From: Tilletiaria anomala UBC 951
Taxonomy: Eukaryota > Basidiomycota > Exobasidiomycetes > Georgefischeriales > Tilletiariaceae
DNA: 64,000 bases
NCBI RefSeq assembly: GCF_000711695.1
Contig: NW_013546922.1
Span: forward strand, 1 to 64,000
Direction of reading: 5' to 3'
Shown here: piece by piece, positions 35,398-51,630 of the stretch
Layout: each line of letters begins with the position of its first letter
Numbering within the stretch: position 1 is the stretch's first letter
Notes under the pieces: generated by a model
Seen by the model: only the letters and a program-made list of their open reading frames with translations
What the model was told of the DNA's origin: nothing
Database searches by the model: none
Translations under genes and position numbers: made by a program

Positions 35398-36015
35398 CTT
35401 GAAAGCTGGCAAATGTGGCGTTCGGCAGATCTTCGATAAGCGTTCCGAATAAATTCAGCTCAACCGAATCCAGTTCTGCGAATCGAGTTCGAGATTTGAA
35501 AATGATCGACGACTGCTTTGACGATCGTCTCTCGCTCTTGCCACAGTAGATCGAAAGATAATGGATATGTATGTGAGCGAGGTGAGATGCTTGACCGGGC
35601 GATGGACCTCGATTTCGACCCCCCTTCATCCAGTCTCTCCAGCAGGCACCGCTTGACGTGGCCTGAACGCGGGACGGAACGAGAGCAGACGGAACGCGGA
35701 ACCAAACTTGAATGCTTAGAGGCCCTGCTGTATGTGACAGCCACCAGCCTGTAGTCTCCTGCGGGCCTTCACCCACATGTGGCTGCAGCCAATACGTGTT
35801 TCAGCTCGAATCGCAAAGGGGCTTCTAGTGACCTGTGCTGGAGACAATCAGGCCCATCATTCGTGCTGGTTGAGCATCCCAATTGCAACACAGGCGTGCC
35901 CTTTCAAATCAGCGCACTGCTAACCCCTGTGGCTCTTTTCGCCGTCTCTTGCGCCTCCCTTTCAGCCGGCTTCCTCACCGGTCGGACTCAATCACGCTCG
36001 ACTCTCTCGCCAACG
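35398..36015. promoter_or_regulatory. Divergent promoter region, UBA1 / V-ATPase subunit f gene
   Basis: About 620 bases between divergent start codons. The stretch 35660-35700 is rich in short GGAACG-like units. No convincing gene lies within it. I could not pick out a TATA box with confidence. Confidence 0.45.
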
Positions 36016-36489
36016 ATGGCGATGCGGCCATTAGTGCACTCCGGCCTGGCTGGCTGCTGCACGATTGTCTCGGTATTCGGCGTCGTGTGTCTGACTGTCA
36101 TCGGATGTGAGTCGATAGGAGGCGCTGGTTTAGCCTCGAATCGCCAAGCCCCCTGCTGGACTGTGGGGTGCTGACTGATTACATTGTGACGCTCTCCTTC
36201 TCGCTGTGTGCAGATGGCTTTTCGCATAACTGGGAAGGTGAACAGCAGCATGATTATACTTCACAGATAAGCTTGAAACTTACATGATTGATTCGCACTC
36301 GCTCCTATCTTCCTCTCCTTTCCACCGATTCGCCCCCTGACAGCATTCATGGGCTCAACAAGGGGCCCGAAGGATGGCCAAGCAGTAGGGTCGACATGCT
36401 ACACCGTCGCTCTTATCTACCTCGCCTTCGTTGTATTTTGCACCTGCCAGCTCGGAGTGCATCGGCGGTATAGCCGCATCCAGATCTGA
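36016..36489 (+). CDS. V-ATPase Vo subunit f homolog (yeast YPR170W-B type)
   Basis: Small two-span membrane protein of the vacuolar proton pump. Exon 1 (36016-36106) reads MAMRPLVHSG, then CCTIVSVFGVVCLTVIG. A canonical intron (GTGAGT to TGTGTGCAG, with CTGAC) leads to a 24-nt exon 2 (36214-36237, GFSHNWE). Exon 3 (36344-36489) reads FMGSTRGPKDGQAVGST, then ALIYLAFVVFCTCQLG, and ends RIQI before TGA. The exons sum to 261 nt, 86 residues, with phases matching at both joints. From memory, yeast YPR170W-B is 85 residues with the same plan: MRP..., CCTVLSAFGVVILSVI, a SFVGS...DPEDG loop, and a second span with LAALVYLVFFVFCG. It has been assigned as subunit f, related to metazoan RNaseK. The 24-nt exon makes the gene easy to miss. 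Confidence 0.87.
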
Positions 36490-39608
<3,119 letters not shown>

Positions 39609-42600
39609 TTGCGCCGCGCGGGAAATCTGCGCCGTTGACAAAACCCGCTCGAGCATCTGTCCACGAACATCCTGCATGGGCTTGCTTCGAATGGGTGCGA
39701 GAGGAGAATGCCCTCAAATTGATTTTTTGCCGCGATCCATTCCCCAAGCTGCGCACAGGGAGACTGCTGGCGTCATTTTTTCAACGGTTCTCTTTGGATA
39801 CTGTTTGAAGCCCCGGAAGCTTGGGCTGTGTTATCGAGCAGCCGGGGCGCGAACAGCGAGGGGTCGACACTGAGGTTCGATTGATTGGATGCTCAGGTTC
39901 TTCTAAAGTGTCTACGGTTGCCAGTTGAGCTTCTCCACCCTGCTCCTTGACAAGCTCGTTGCGCACGATTTGCAACTGTTACTTGAATATCCGCCACCGT
40001 TGAGCATTTCGAGAGAAGCACAAAAGACGGGAGGACCAACATGAAGAGGGAACGAAGGTGTAGAAAGCCTCCAGGGGGCCGCAGGCTACTGTACGAGGCA
40101 AAGCTGCAAAAAGCACTCCTTTATACTGGGTGAGATACCTCGCCCACTGGGTGGCTTGTCTTCGTATAGAACGACAAAGGGTTCTGTCGGTGAACGGAAC
40201 GAACGCACAGTCGCAAGGGGTGCAAATTTTCTTCCACTTGCGCTAGACACAGCTTTTCTAGCCCCCTCTTCGGAGCGCTATGTATGTCTCCCGACGAAAG
40301 GGAAGGTCGCAAACCAATGATGCATCCGCTAGCGCAGATATTTGGCGTCAGAGGGTCAGAGGATTCATGGACATGAGGTATGGGTATATAATTGGGTCTA
40401 TGTCTAGCCCATCTGCTAATGGCTGGGCAACAAAGGGCCGAGAAGAAGGTTCAGTACCCAGATTCTAGAGGGTCCGATGTGTCCGCCTCCAAAGTGAGCA
40501 AGACACGCGATCGATATATGGATATAATTACAATCCACCGTGCAGCACATATTCTCATCGCCACCATCATTCGACCTCTCTTCTTTGAGTCTTTACCAAG
40601 CGAAGACACTTCATACACAGACTGTGAGAATTGCCAGCGTCCCGAACTCCCAAGCCCTCAAGACTTCATGATGCTGTCCTAGGCGGCTCCAAGCAGCGAT
40701 GCATCAAACGATGCTCTCTACCCTGCTTGCCCCTGCACTGCCAATGCTTGCCCTCACACAGTCTCGAACGCTCAAAGACCCTCACCCCAATATCTTCCCT
40801 TTTCGGCCTTCCTCAGGACTTTTCGCAGGTCGTTTCGCACTCTTGCCGGCACTTTCTCAGGCAGATGCTCGAAGTCCACCGGCCAGGCATGGCGCCGGCA
40901 AATGCTTTTTGGCAAACACCAAAGTCTCTATTTGGATGGGACACGCGTATATGCTTGTACATACTCGTAGTACAGTGTGCGTTTGACACTGGTGGGGAGG
41001 CGAGTCGTGCGCAGCGCGCCGGTTTGAATGCTGCCGTCAATGTGTGCGTCAATTGCGTCACAGTGGCTGTTGCCTTGCATTTTGTTTTTGTTGCGAGTTT
41101 GCGACTCTCCGCCAGAGTGCAGGCCACCCTTGCATACCACTTTCAAATCGTTTGAATGTCCAGCTTCCTTTGGTTCATCTCCGCTCTCCTTTCCGCCGCG
41201 GATGAACTCTATAATTTAGAGCCTGACACTGCCATGCGACCACACGGTTCGCAGCGAACTACAACTCGCGGATCCGAAATATCTTGTGATCGATCGGATG
41301 GATCTCTCAACCAAACGACGCCCTTTCATTCACCATTCCATCCCTCGATCGCGATCGAAGCGCATCGCCCCATCCTGCAAACTCTGCTTCCAGTTTCGTC
41401 CACAGCATGGCACACGGCAGACCGCACACCTAAAATCCTGACACCGGCGTCTGGCAACCAGGTGCTACGTCATCATGACTGTACGGTGAAATCCTCGAAT
41501 CAGGGGGAAGCTGTACTGCAGCCTGCTGCAGCGTTGTTATTAGCCTCGCGTACCGAGTCAGACCGAGGCGTACGGTCTTCAGCTTGAGGAATTGGGTTTC
41601 AGAGCACCTGGCAGAGCCTGTCAAAGCAGCTCAGAGCTTACTGATATCGCGTCTAGTTCTCCTACATAAATCCATTGTAAAAGCACATCGCCTGCCTCCT
41701 TTGCAATTGGGTTTGCGCCCCAAAGGAGGCAGACATCATTCATAGACAGAGTCAGGAATGCAGGAATGAACTGGAACCGTACAGCGTGCGTCAGATGCAG
41801 ACAGCCAAACGATGGCACCCCTGGGTCCATTTCTCCATGAGGGCCGAAGCTTAGCAGACAATCGACAGGTTTTTTTGAATGATTTTCATGTAGTCGTGCG
41901 CCACCGTGTTTATTACATAAAGTACGCATTTCGAGCACTCTGCGCTGAATATTCTAAGTCTCCACGAAGCGGGGCCTCGCCTCTCACTGGCGCCTGGTCC
42001 TCTTCTCCGACCTTCGCTTTGGCCGAGCTCTGCCGTGGCTAGAGTGACATCCTTCCATTCTCATCCAATGCCACGTTGCTGATTTGCATGCATATGCTTG
42101 AATCCCGCGCAGCTTGGCAAATTGAGTATGCACCTGCGGCCTGCTGCTGAATAACTAGACCCTTGGCTGGTGCTTGGGATGCCTTGTTGCGCGTGTTCCG
42201 TCTCCATCGATGCTGCAACTGTCCGTCCCGACCAATTAACATTTCCAAGTTCCAAGGCGCTGCAACAGGTCTTCAGAGAGCTCACGCGCAACCAGGCCCG
42301 AGCCCGAGCCAACCCCCTGCTCAAACACCCAATATCAAGCAGGGCCGCTCCCAGCGGCCCGCAAGAGCACATGATCACAATGCAGTCGACTGGCGAAGGG
42401 ATAGGCAGAGAAAAGAAAGAAAGGCGATTGAAAAAGAAAGTACTGAGAGACGCTAGCGAGCGGGGCTGGACCGTGCGCACCAACGCAGTCATCTTGCCGC
42501 CATTTTAGCTCACCTAATATCTATCCTGCACATGGGGACACCCGCTTGAACAGCTGGACTCAGGCTAGCTGGAATTGAAATTGAGATTATCAACACCAAC

Positions 42601-43742
42601 CACCATCCCCGCGATCTCCATCTTGGACCCTGGGCGGCTGGTCTGCATCCAGGGCGGCTCCTCGCAGATCGCAGCGAAGAGGTTTTTGGCAGGGGGGAGG
42701 AGAAGAGAGGGAGGAGTATTGCTGTAAGCTATCTGCACAGATCATAGTTGAAGGCCGGCTGCTTGCGATCACAGACCGCGTTTTGCTTCCAGTCTGCCTG
42801 CATCTCGTCTGCACAGAGCTTGTATTGCTTGTTGACCAACGAGCACCTCCGACACTCCAAACCCCTCCCTCAGCCGGCTGGTTGACAGAGAGCACCAGAG
42901 AAATTGGTGGTGCACCTGCGGTCCTGCGTATCGCATGTGGACAACAGGCAGACTGAGACAGCAGCAGTCGATGGACGACCAGGCGAACCCTGGCTACCTT
43001 TCCACAGTCCTAGCCTATGTGAGTTGAGTCGGTTGTTGGTCTGCTGGTCGTCGATATGTACGTGGCATGTTTCGTGGACGAAGAGGCAAACGGACAAGGG
43101 GCTTTGACCAACCAGCCGATGTCTTTTTGCCGACTGCCTGACTAACTAACTGACCGACTGGCTTGTTGTCTCCTTGTGTGTCCCTCGCTCATGCTTGGTC
43201 GTCATTGGTTTACTGTGTATTTATCCCTGCCTCGCTTGCTCTTGCGCCACCCGGCATGCGCTCCGCCAGCAACGTCCCCATCTCGCCTTGGCAATTGGCA
43301 AGATCTCGAGTCTCGACGGCTGACAAGACGCCTCTGCTGCTTATCCGCGCGAGAGAGATTGTCCATGCGCACCTTGATGAGAGCAGACGTGCGAAGATCA
43401 CTGCTGGCAGCTCAACAAATCTCCAGTTCATCCTTCTCTCATTGAGCCTTTACCACCTCATCATCAGGACCCCATCATTGTCTTCAAGTCTTACACACAT
43501 CTTCATCCCCTTTCACTCGAGGTCACCGTAATCTGGTGAGCTCATATTGACGCTGGACGTCAAGGCATCCCCACAGATCCTCTGGTCATCAACACTAAAA
43601 GGCGCAAGATACAGCCTGGCGCTCGCCCCGACCACGTCGACCCCTTCGCCTACCTATCCAACTGGCAGCACATTCCCGTCTCGGCCTGCACCTTCAACCT
43701 CACTGCACCGCACGGCATTGCAGAGCCTACCCTCCCTCGACA
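39609..43742. other. 4.1-kb region without a recognisable gene
   Basis: The longest gene-free stretch of the window. Open frames exist (for example 40631-41155 plus, 42061-42492 minus) but show no family features, splice coherence or coding-like composition. AT-rich TATA-like tracts occur at 40385-40392 and 40515-40532. A short tetranucleotide-like tract of CTAA/CTGA units lies at 43136-43160. The final 350 bases are pyrimidine-rich, like a long 5' leader of the next gene. It may be the extended promoter of the large gene that follows. Confidence 0.4.
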
Positions 43743-46700
43743 ATGGCAACCGCACATGTGGTCGCCGAGCCTCTGGCCCCACCCGGCGCTAATATCAGCG
43801 CCCAGCCGGCCTACTCTGTGGCAGCGGTCGCTCAGGACTTTACCACAAGCGCCGCAGGTGCGCCGCTGCAAGGTCCCGGTCACTTACAGGCGACCAGCAC
43901 ACCATCCGTCGCTGCTAGGGCGGCCGCTGCCGCCGTTGCTGTGGCGAACGCTGCTGTTGCTGCCTCGATGAAGAAAAGGACGTCTTTGAAGACGGGGCCA
44001 GCCGCTGCCTGCTGCGACGAACCGACCAGGGAGCAAGAACACACCACGTTGATGCAGGACAATATGGCTACATATACACGCGGCGCATCGGTGCCGAAGG
44101 CATCCATCCGTCGCGCGTACAGCATCTGCAACGGCGCCGCCTTGCGCGGCGTACACAATGTCTATGGCACGCCGCGCGGCAGATCGTACGGCCCGCACGC
44201 TGGCGCCAGTACCACACCACAGACAGGCGGTGGCAGAGGCACTGGCAGGGGTAGCTCCACCCTTACTGCCTTGACGGAACGGCTGCGCTCTGGGCCCCAC
44301 ATCAACCTCGTCTCGCCGCCCCTTTCTGCCGAGCCAGGCACTGTCACTGGAGTAGGTGCAATGAAGGGGGGCACATTGGGCAGCTCCGTCGGTACAGGCG
44401 CCAGCACCGGCGCGAGCAGCAGAACGAGCGCGAATGGCACCTTTGACAGTCTGCTACCCGCTCCGCCTGCCACCGTCACGCCTGCCGACGTCGAGACGGT
44501 TTTGTCCAGCGGCAACATTACGTTCAGCGATGCGCTCAAGGAAATCGCCCTCGGCTCGTCGGGCTGCCATCTGGCAGCTGCAGGCGGAGCTGCCACCAGC
44601 ACTGTGGCAGTTGGGGATCCAGGCGCCATGGTCACGTTCAATCTTGTCAACACGTTCGACCCCGCTGTCGCCGCCCCTGCTGGTACTTCCGATGCGCTGG
44701 CGGACACCACCATTGATACACTTATAAGCCCGCCTGGCACCGAGTCCAACCGCGGCTCCGTACCTCCTCGCGGGCTGTTTTCTGTTGATACCGAGCCGCC
44801 ATCAGCACCGGCTTTTGCGCTGGCGGAGTGCATGCCGCTTAACATCGGCCGAGGCCGCAAGGGGAGGCCTATCTCGCTGCACTGGGACAGTCGCTTTGGA
44901 GCTTGGGGAAACAGCGCGGAACATTCGAGTGGAAGCTCGGCCACGACCAGCAGCAGCTGCACGAGCATTAGCAACAGTGATAATGTTGCTGCAGCTTCTC
45001 CGAAGGATGGTCTCGGTTTCGAGGAGCTGCAAGTCGGCGGGGGTGGCGTCACCATGGAAGGCTCCGAGAGCAGCCGCTGCAGCCACAGCTCCTTTGGCTC
45101 CTCTATCTCGGGAAACGGGAGCTATGCATCGATCTCGACGTCCGATGCCAGCCCAAAGAATATGTGCTTCAACCTGCCGCCGACGGTGGACCACGATCCA
45201 AGCTATGGCGCAGCTGATGAGCGCAAGCTCAAAGTACCATTTGGCCCGGCGTCGTGTGCGGCTGTCGATGCGCTCGCTACGCTCGCCTACGGCAGGAACG
45301 CAGGCCAGTGTCCGATCGGAAGCGACAAGGACAGCGGGAGCAGCAGTGACGGCGACAGCCATCAATGTGCCTTTCTCACAGCAGAGGTCGGCTTGACCGA
45401 CGAACCACCTCTAAAGGTCACCGAGGTCCACGTCTCCGAGCCGATGCCACCTATATACGCACCGATCCAACGCACGTCCAGCGATCCATCTCCCAATAGC
45501 AGCAGCTCCAGCTCCAGAATTGTACACAGCGCAGCGAACCACGGTGCTACGCATCGCCTGATGCGCCACAGCCTCGAGCCGGCATTCTTGTTGTCCAGCT
45601 CGGTGCGTAAGGACGCCCTGCTGCCGCTCGCGTCGACATTTGCATCGCTGCATGACGCTTCCAATACCGTTGTCACCACCACCGCGACAACGACCTCGGC
45701 AGCCCCAATGCCGCTATCTGTGTCCGTTGCAGCCACAAACAACCCTAGCCCTGTGGACGACGAGGAAGCGTGTATATACGGCGAGGGCGAAGATATTTAC
45801 GAGGCGAAGACGCCGGGCAGCGTCTCGAGAAACAATAGCGTCACTTCCCCGGTGGGTCGCAACAAGCCTGGCGGTCGAAGGCCGCCGTCATACCTCGCTC
45901 TTTCGCCAGCGACAGTGCCGACGGCTCATACAAACGAGATGATGGACAGCGTGACTGCTTTGCAAGCCACCTACACCGCATCAACGGAAGCGCAGCTTCT
46001 CCCCAGGATCACGACTGCCACACCCGTCCATCATCTCTCTAGCTCCGTCATCGCGTCGCGCGCTGTCGAGATTCTACCCATGCACGCTTCAGCCGCTGCC
46101 GGCGGTGGCGGCAGAGTTCATCCTCCGGTCAGCGCTCTGGCCGCTCCATCTGCCTTTGTATCTGCTGGTCTCCTCGGAGCAGACGCCTCATCATTATCAT
46201 CGTCACTAACATGCGCACCATTCCTCAACGATGTAGCATGCTCAGACATCAGCCCGGCGCTGCCCTCGCGTCGTGGCAGCCAGCTCGTCGCCGAGGTTCG
46301 CAGTATTAAACCCAGTCCAAGTTGCGATCACCATGCATCGCGCAATGCGACCGGTGGCGATGTTGCAAGCTGCAATGGAAACGGGACGGAGGCGCGAAAC
46401 GAGGTGCTTATCTTCGATTATCCGTTAAGTGCGATGGACGAGGCGAGCGCTGGGATCAGGCGCAACAGCAACAGTGGTACTTGCAGCAGAAGCAGCAGCA
46501 ATGACAAGCATGAAGCTGGGATTACCCCGCCCACCCTTCGCAGCCCTCGAGCATGCAAGACAGCCGAGGCGGAGCCCCACACGCCGTCGGGGGCAAATTT
46601 CCAGGACAAGTTCAAAGGCAACAACCTGAGCCTGTCGGCTTTCTCTGACCTTGAAGGAAACAGGTCAGTGCTTCCACGATCAATTGTGAAAGGTAGCATG

Positions 46701-48212
46701 CGCTGATATTTTCCTTGCCGCGTTCTCCGCAGTCGTATGAGCAGCCCCGGAACGCAGCCACTGACGATCAATGCGCTCGAAAAGTACGCCGCGTCGCTCG
46801 CGTCTCTCCGTCTTGACCGCTGTGCAAGCATGGGTGGGCACTCCGATGCGAGTAGTCTTCAAACCACTCTCGCTCGTGGTCCTACTATGGAGCGCTGCGA
46901 TACAGAGGGCGGCCATTCGGTGGCAAGCAGCGTGCAGACCGCTGTCGGCCTCGATCGGAGGCTGCCTCTGCCCTCAAGCTTCTACCGACAATCCTTTCTC
47001 GCGGAAGCTGCTCGCAACACTTCCCGCCTGCACAACGGCCTTCCGTCTCCTTCGGCGCTGAGCGAGATCGTCTCGGAAGGTGCAGGTACCCCTCGCCCAG
47101 ATGTGGCCTTCGCATCTATCAACCCGTTCGAGCTAGCGCTGGCACGTGACATGGCGCCCACTCCTCCACTCCCGCCTTCGCCCATGCGAGGCTCATTCCA
47201 GGTCTCATGCCAGCATGTCGCCAACGACACTGGCGCCACGCCTCGTGCCAGGCAGATGAGCGACATCGAGGGGGACATGTGGTCGAAGCTACCGTCTACG
47301 CCAGAGATGCCTCCCTGCGCTCCGCGCGTCCTCAAGCCACGCTCAGACGAGTCGATGAGCCGCAGTCCCAGCACTTTTGACCTGCCGAACGGTCTCTTGC
47401 CCTTCGATCGAGTCGTGCCTTACACCCCTGGAGACATTGATGCCGAGTGGCGTGACCTTGTGTCCAAGCGTGAACATCAGCTGCGAAAGCGAAGTACCAT
47501 CTCGGGCGTTCAGTCCCTCAAGCAGCAAGCAGCAACGAAGAACGAGAACAAGCAGCAGGTGACGACGCCCGGTACTGTTTTTTGCATGATTCAGACTCAA
47601 AATGCTAGTCACGTGGAAGGAAGCAAGGCAGCAAGGAAGGAACGAAGGCCCGTCTCTTGGTGTGCCGCACCCATCGGCCTACCGTCTTACTTTTCAGCGG
47701 GCACTCGCGAGTTCAGCAGCTCGGAAGCCAAAGCGGCCATTCGCAGCGGCAACATCCAGCACGAGCCGTATGTGCTTCGCAAACCGCTCGAGAAGCCACC
47801 GCGACCGCCTAAGTCCAAGTTCCGGCACATTGCGACGTCGACAAGCGTTCCACGTGTGCTCAACAAGCTTGGAAACACCGAGGTACCCATCCCCCCAGGG
47901 CTTGTTTCCACCATTGTCAAGGCGGCTGAAGCGACGTCTGATGCCTTGCCCGGTGTCACCGTCGTTGCCACGCCTCTGCGTGTCGTCGCGCCTACACCTC
48001 GCTCGCCGGCGCGTGCAGGCTTCGCGCGCAGCGAGCTCTCTTCTCAGAGCATCGAGAGCCGGATCACCGCGCTCGCAACAGACCAAGGCTTGCCGGCGCA
48101 CCCGTTCCTCGCGCCAGAATCTTCTATGCCGCTCTTGGAGCCGTATCGGCTTACGCCCAGACCTGACGAGCCTGCGAACGCCGTCACAGGATGCGGAGCA
48201 CTCTTTCAGTAG
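43743..48212 (+). CDS. 1466-residue largely disordered protein of unknown function
   Basis: Two exons (43743-46663 and 46733-48212) joined by a 69-nt GTCAGT...CCGCAG intron give 1467 codons including the stop. Phases agree (2 then 1). The first exon is Ala/Ser/Thr/Gly-rich with poly-Ala, poly-Ser and SG runs. More ordered islands include ECMPLNIGRGRKGRPISLHW, SNGNITFSDALKEI-like sequence near residue 255, and in exon 2 LTINALEKYAASLASLRLDR, VPYTPGDIDAEWRDLVSKRE, SWCAAPIGLPSYFSAGTREF and EPYVLRKPLEKPPRPPKSK. There is no membrane span, signal peptide or zinc motif. The composition suggests a regulatory or scaffold protein, but I recognise no family. The long gene-free upstream region also fits a regulated gene; that is inference. 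Confidence 0.78.
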
Positions 48213-48802
48213 CGCTCTAGCGACATCCTCCAAGCTACCTCCCACATTTCATTGCAATCTCTCCATCTTTTTCAAAGCAATTCCGGCTCCAACGCATATG
48301 CGAGTCCAGCATGATCGATACGATACCTTGACTAATCAGAATCGCAATCGCAACTCTCGAAAATACACAAGCCATATAATGCACCCTTCTTAAACCGCAC
48401 TCGCATTGGCATGGGGTCACATAATTGATACGAGCATTCGCCATGTATGATAGCCATTCAATTCTCATTCTCAGAGAGCAAGCGCATCAATCCCCCACAA
48501 GGGCATGATCGTACTGTTCACTAGCTGGAAAGACTGGAAGCATCAGTGGTGTTCTTTCACCTGAGATCTTCAGTCTTTCTGTTGTCAACCAATTAGGGTT
48601 GGCTTCGTCATCCGTAAACGCTTCATGCATGAAGTTACACCAAGCGATGACGATGAGACGATGCGTGGGACACCGTACGTCATGAACTCATGCTCTATCC
48701 ACCGTCATGATCTTTCATACGCTCCCTGATCCAAGGCTCGGATTCGCGGTCAAGTATATCTACTGGTTCTCTGCAAGAATGAGCTGAGAGGTTGCGCGCA
48801 GC
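48213..48802. other. Intergenic region, promoter of the CDF gene
   Basis: About 590 bases between two plus-strand genes. No coding signal is seen. It should hold the 3' end of the preceding transcript and the promoter of the next. Confidence 0.45.
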
Positions 48803-51630
48803 ATGTCGTACGCCAACCACCCGGCGCGGCCCTCGACGCCGCCGGGCGGTCGCTCGTCGTTGGACAAGTACACCTCGTCGGCAAACCGCTCCTATTCGCA
48901 TTTGCAGCAACTCTACCTGGATCCGCTCCACAGCCCCCTCTCCTACGGCCTTAGCAAGCGCGGCAGCTACACTGGTGGAGCCGCGCCGCTACGCTCGTCG
49001 ATCTCCCACCCATTCCCCTCACATGCCGAATCTCTACGCGACGTCGCAGCTCTGGAGAAGCTGCTCGAGGGCGAAGCGGGCAAGTGGGAGCATGCGCGCA
49101 AGGACGAGGAGGAGCTTAAAGCGATTGGACGCATGAAGAATGGTTCTCGGCTTGTGGCATACTATGAGCGTCAGAACAGCATTCTCGACGGCTGGAAGGA
49201 GGTAGACCTTGTCCTTGGCAGTCATTTCCCGTACGAAGTCATGATGCGCTTCGGCACGGAGGCAGAGATTGCAGAGATGAACGCCAGTCGAAAGGCTCGC
49301 AAGCTTCAGAGACGCAGCTCGAGTGCGGACAGAAGCACCACCAATCGGATTCATCGTCTTCTGCACAAGAGCGACGAGTCGAACAGTGACGACAGTGACG
49401 ACGGCTTTCAGGAGGACGACGGGTCGGATCAGGAGCTCGAGAGCCCGCAGCCCGGCGGCTCGCGGCACGGCTTTGCCCGAGCAGCTAGCGCGCTCTCTGG
49501 TCTCTGGTTCGGCAAGGGCAAAGCCCCTGGCGTGCAAGAATCTCCAGAATGCGATCCGCTCCTCTCCAGCTCGCAAAGCAACCCGTCCGATCTCGAAGCC
49601 CAGCGCGAACGTCAACTGAGCAGACTTGGCAGGGGACAAGCCAACACCCTTTCGAATGTGCCGGAGCACTGGTCAAGGTATGGAAGCATCCTTGAGGATC
49701 CCTCCAAAGGCGTATGTTCGGATGATGCAGCCTCTGGAGTTCCAAGTGGCCAAGACAGCAACGCCAACGCACACTATGCCAACGGCCACTTGGTGATCAC
49801 CGACGAACCCCGGCTGGGCACCATGTTCAGCAAGGCTAGCAGCTCCGAGGAAGGCAGCCTGGATCGCCGGTTCAAAGAAGAGACCGCGATCACTCGGAGA
49901 AGCGAGAACGAGAAACTCATCCGTGATATGAGCGACTCGCGAAGCGGGATCTCTGACCCGAAGGTATCGAACGGTACCGACGACGTTGGCCGCAATGGGA
50001 GTGACGGTCACAACTCTGCATCTGCTGCCGCTTCTGGTCAACCTGAGGATGCAAATACAAAGAAGGCCGCGAGGGGCCAGTCACGCACGCGCGCGACTGA
50101 CGGGAACCGAGAGCGTGACCGCAAGCGGCTGTTGGCATCAGTACCAGGACTTGCAGAGAAGGAGAGCGAGGCGGAGCGCTCCGTGCAATTTGCGATCAAT
50201 AGTGAGTCTCGTGTGGCACGCTTATCTACGTGCATAATATGAAGGACCTCATCTGACTGGAGGTTCTTGCTTCGCGGGGAAAAGTCAACCTTGTGGTCAA
50301 TGTGCTCTTGCTTGCGGGCAAAGGAATTGCTGTCTTGTCGTCGAACTCAATATCTCTGCTAGCCAGCTTGGTTGACTCGGCGCTGGATCTGTTGTCCACT
50401 TTGATTATTGTGAGTAGCTCTCATGTTCAGCCGCGCGGGATAGCTCGAAAGGCAGCGGCTGATGGATGTAGCGCCGAGCAGTTCGTCACGTCTAAGGCTA
50501 TTGCTTATCGCTCAGTACACACTATGAGCAAGTATCCGGTCGGAAAGAAGTGAGTCGCGGCTTCTCTTGGCAGCGCACAGATCGCTTGCGATAATTAATA
50601 CGAACTTTGGCCTCCACTTGCAGACGTTTTGAGCCGCTCGGCGTGGTCGTTTTTTCTGTTTTAATGATCGCCTCCTTCTGCCAAGTCTTGGTCGAATCCT
50701 GTCAGCGGCTGTGGGCAGTCATCAAGACCGGCAGTGAACTGCCGGACGCCGCGACGAATCTGCCGCTGGTTGGCATTATCTTCATGGTCGCTACGATCGG
50801 GATCAAAGCGGTGATGTGGCAACTTTATCGGTCCAGCCGGTCCAGCGGAGTCAGAGCGGTGGCGCAAGGTAGGTTTGCTACCGCTACGGCAGGATCCTGC
50901 GCGCCTTCTGATGGATGACTGGTGGTCACTTTTTTCCTCACGCTCACACAGATGCTGAGAACGATGTCGTCTTCAACATCGCCTCCCTCGTATTCCCCGT
51001 GCTTGGCGCCTTCCTGAAAGCCCCAGCTCTGGATCCGATCGGCGGTATCGCGCTGTGAGTACATTTCACGCGTAAACAGACCTCGAAAGGCGTATGGTGC
51101 AGACTAATCAGCAAATTGTCGGCACTACAGGTCGATTTACATTATCTCGGAATGGGTGCACACTCTCGCTGAGACAGTCACCAAGCTCTCTGGCTCCGTC
51201 TGTGGCTCGCACGAGATCGCCAGGGCGCTCTACCTCATCCTGCGCTTCAAGGCCGTAAGATCTGTCAGCGCTTTTGAGATGTTCCATTCTGGCGACGATA
51301 TGATCGTCGAGTGGTGAGTGGGCGCTCGGGCGCATCTGGAGAGAGAGGCAAGGGTGATCAAAGGAATGCTGATTTTTGGCCTTCTGCGTTCCCCAGCGAC
51401 CTTGTCCTTCCATCAACTATCAATCTGAAAGACGCCCACGACGTTGCAGAGATTATGACATACTGCACCGAGTGTCTCAGCGAGGTCGAACGCGCCTAGT
51501 GAGTTACAATCATGACGCATCCATTGGTGCTGACTGCTGATCGCTGACCATGCCAACGTGATGCTACGACAGCCTGCACCTGGATTACAACGAGCGCGGC
51601 CCAAGTGGACACATGACCTTGCGAGGGTGA
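48803..51630 (+). CDS. Cation diffusion facilitator (Mn/Fe-type CDF) with long N-terminus
   Basis: Membrane exporter of divalent metal ions. The first exon (48803 to about 50201) encodes some 465 residues that are mostly disordered and charged (DESNSDDSDDGFQEDDGSDQ). They include a short ordered block, SRLVAYYERQNSILDGWKEV, typical of fungal Mn-type CDFs. The transporter starts in exon 2: NLVVNVLLLAGKGIAVLSSN, then the first metal site SLLASLVDSALDLLST (DxxxD). Next come YPVGKKRFEPLGVVVFSVLM, a span LVGIIFMVATIGIKAVMWQL, and the second metal site in AQDAENDVVFNIASL (DxxxD). The cytosolic C-terminal domain follows (ALYLILRFKAVRSVSAFEM, DLVLPSTINLKDAHDVAEI). DxxxD at both sites points to manganese or iron rather than zinc. 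At least five introns; it ends SGHMTLRG before TGA. Confidence 0.88.

Noticed and set aside
40631-41155. 174-codon plus-strand frame
   Set aside because: Cys/His/Ser-rich but without metal-site spacing or homology that I recognise; probably chance.
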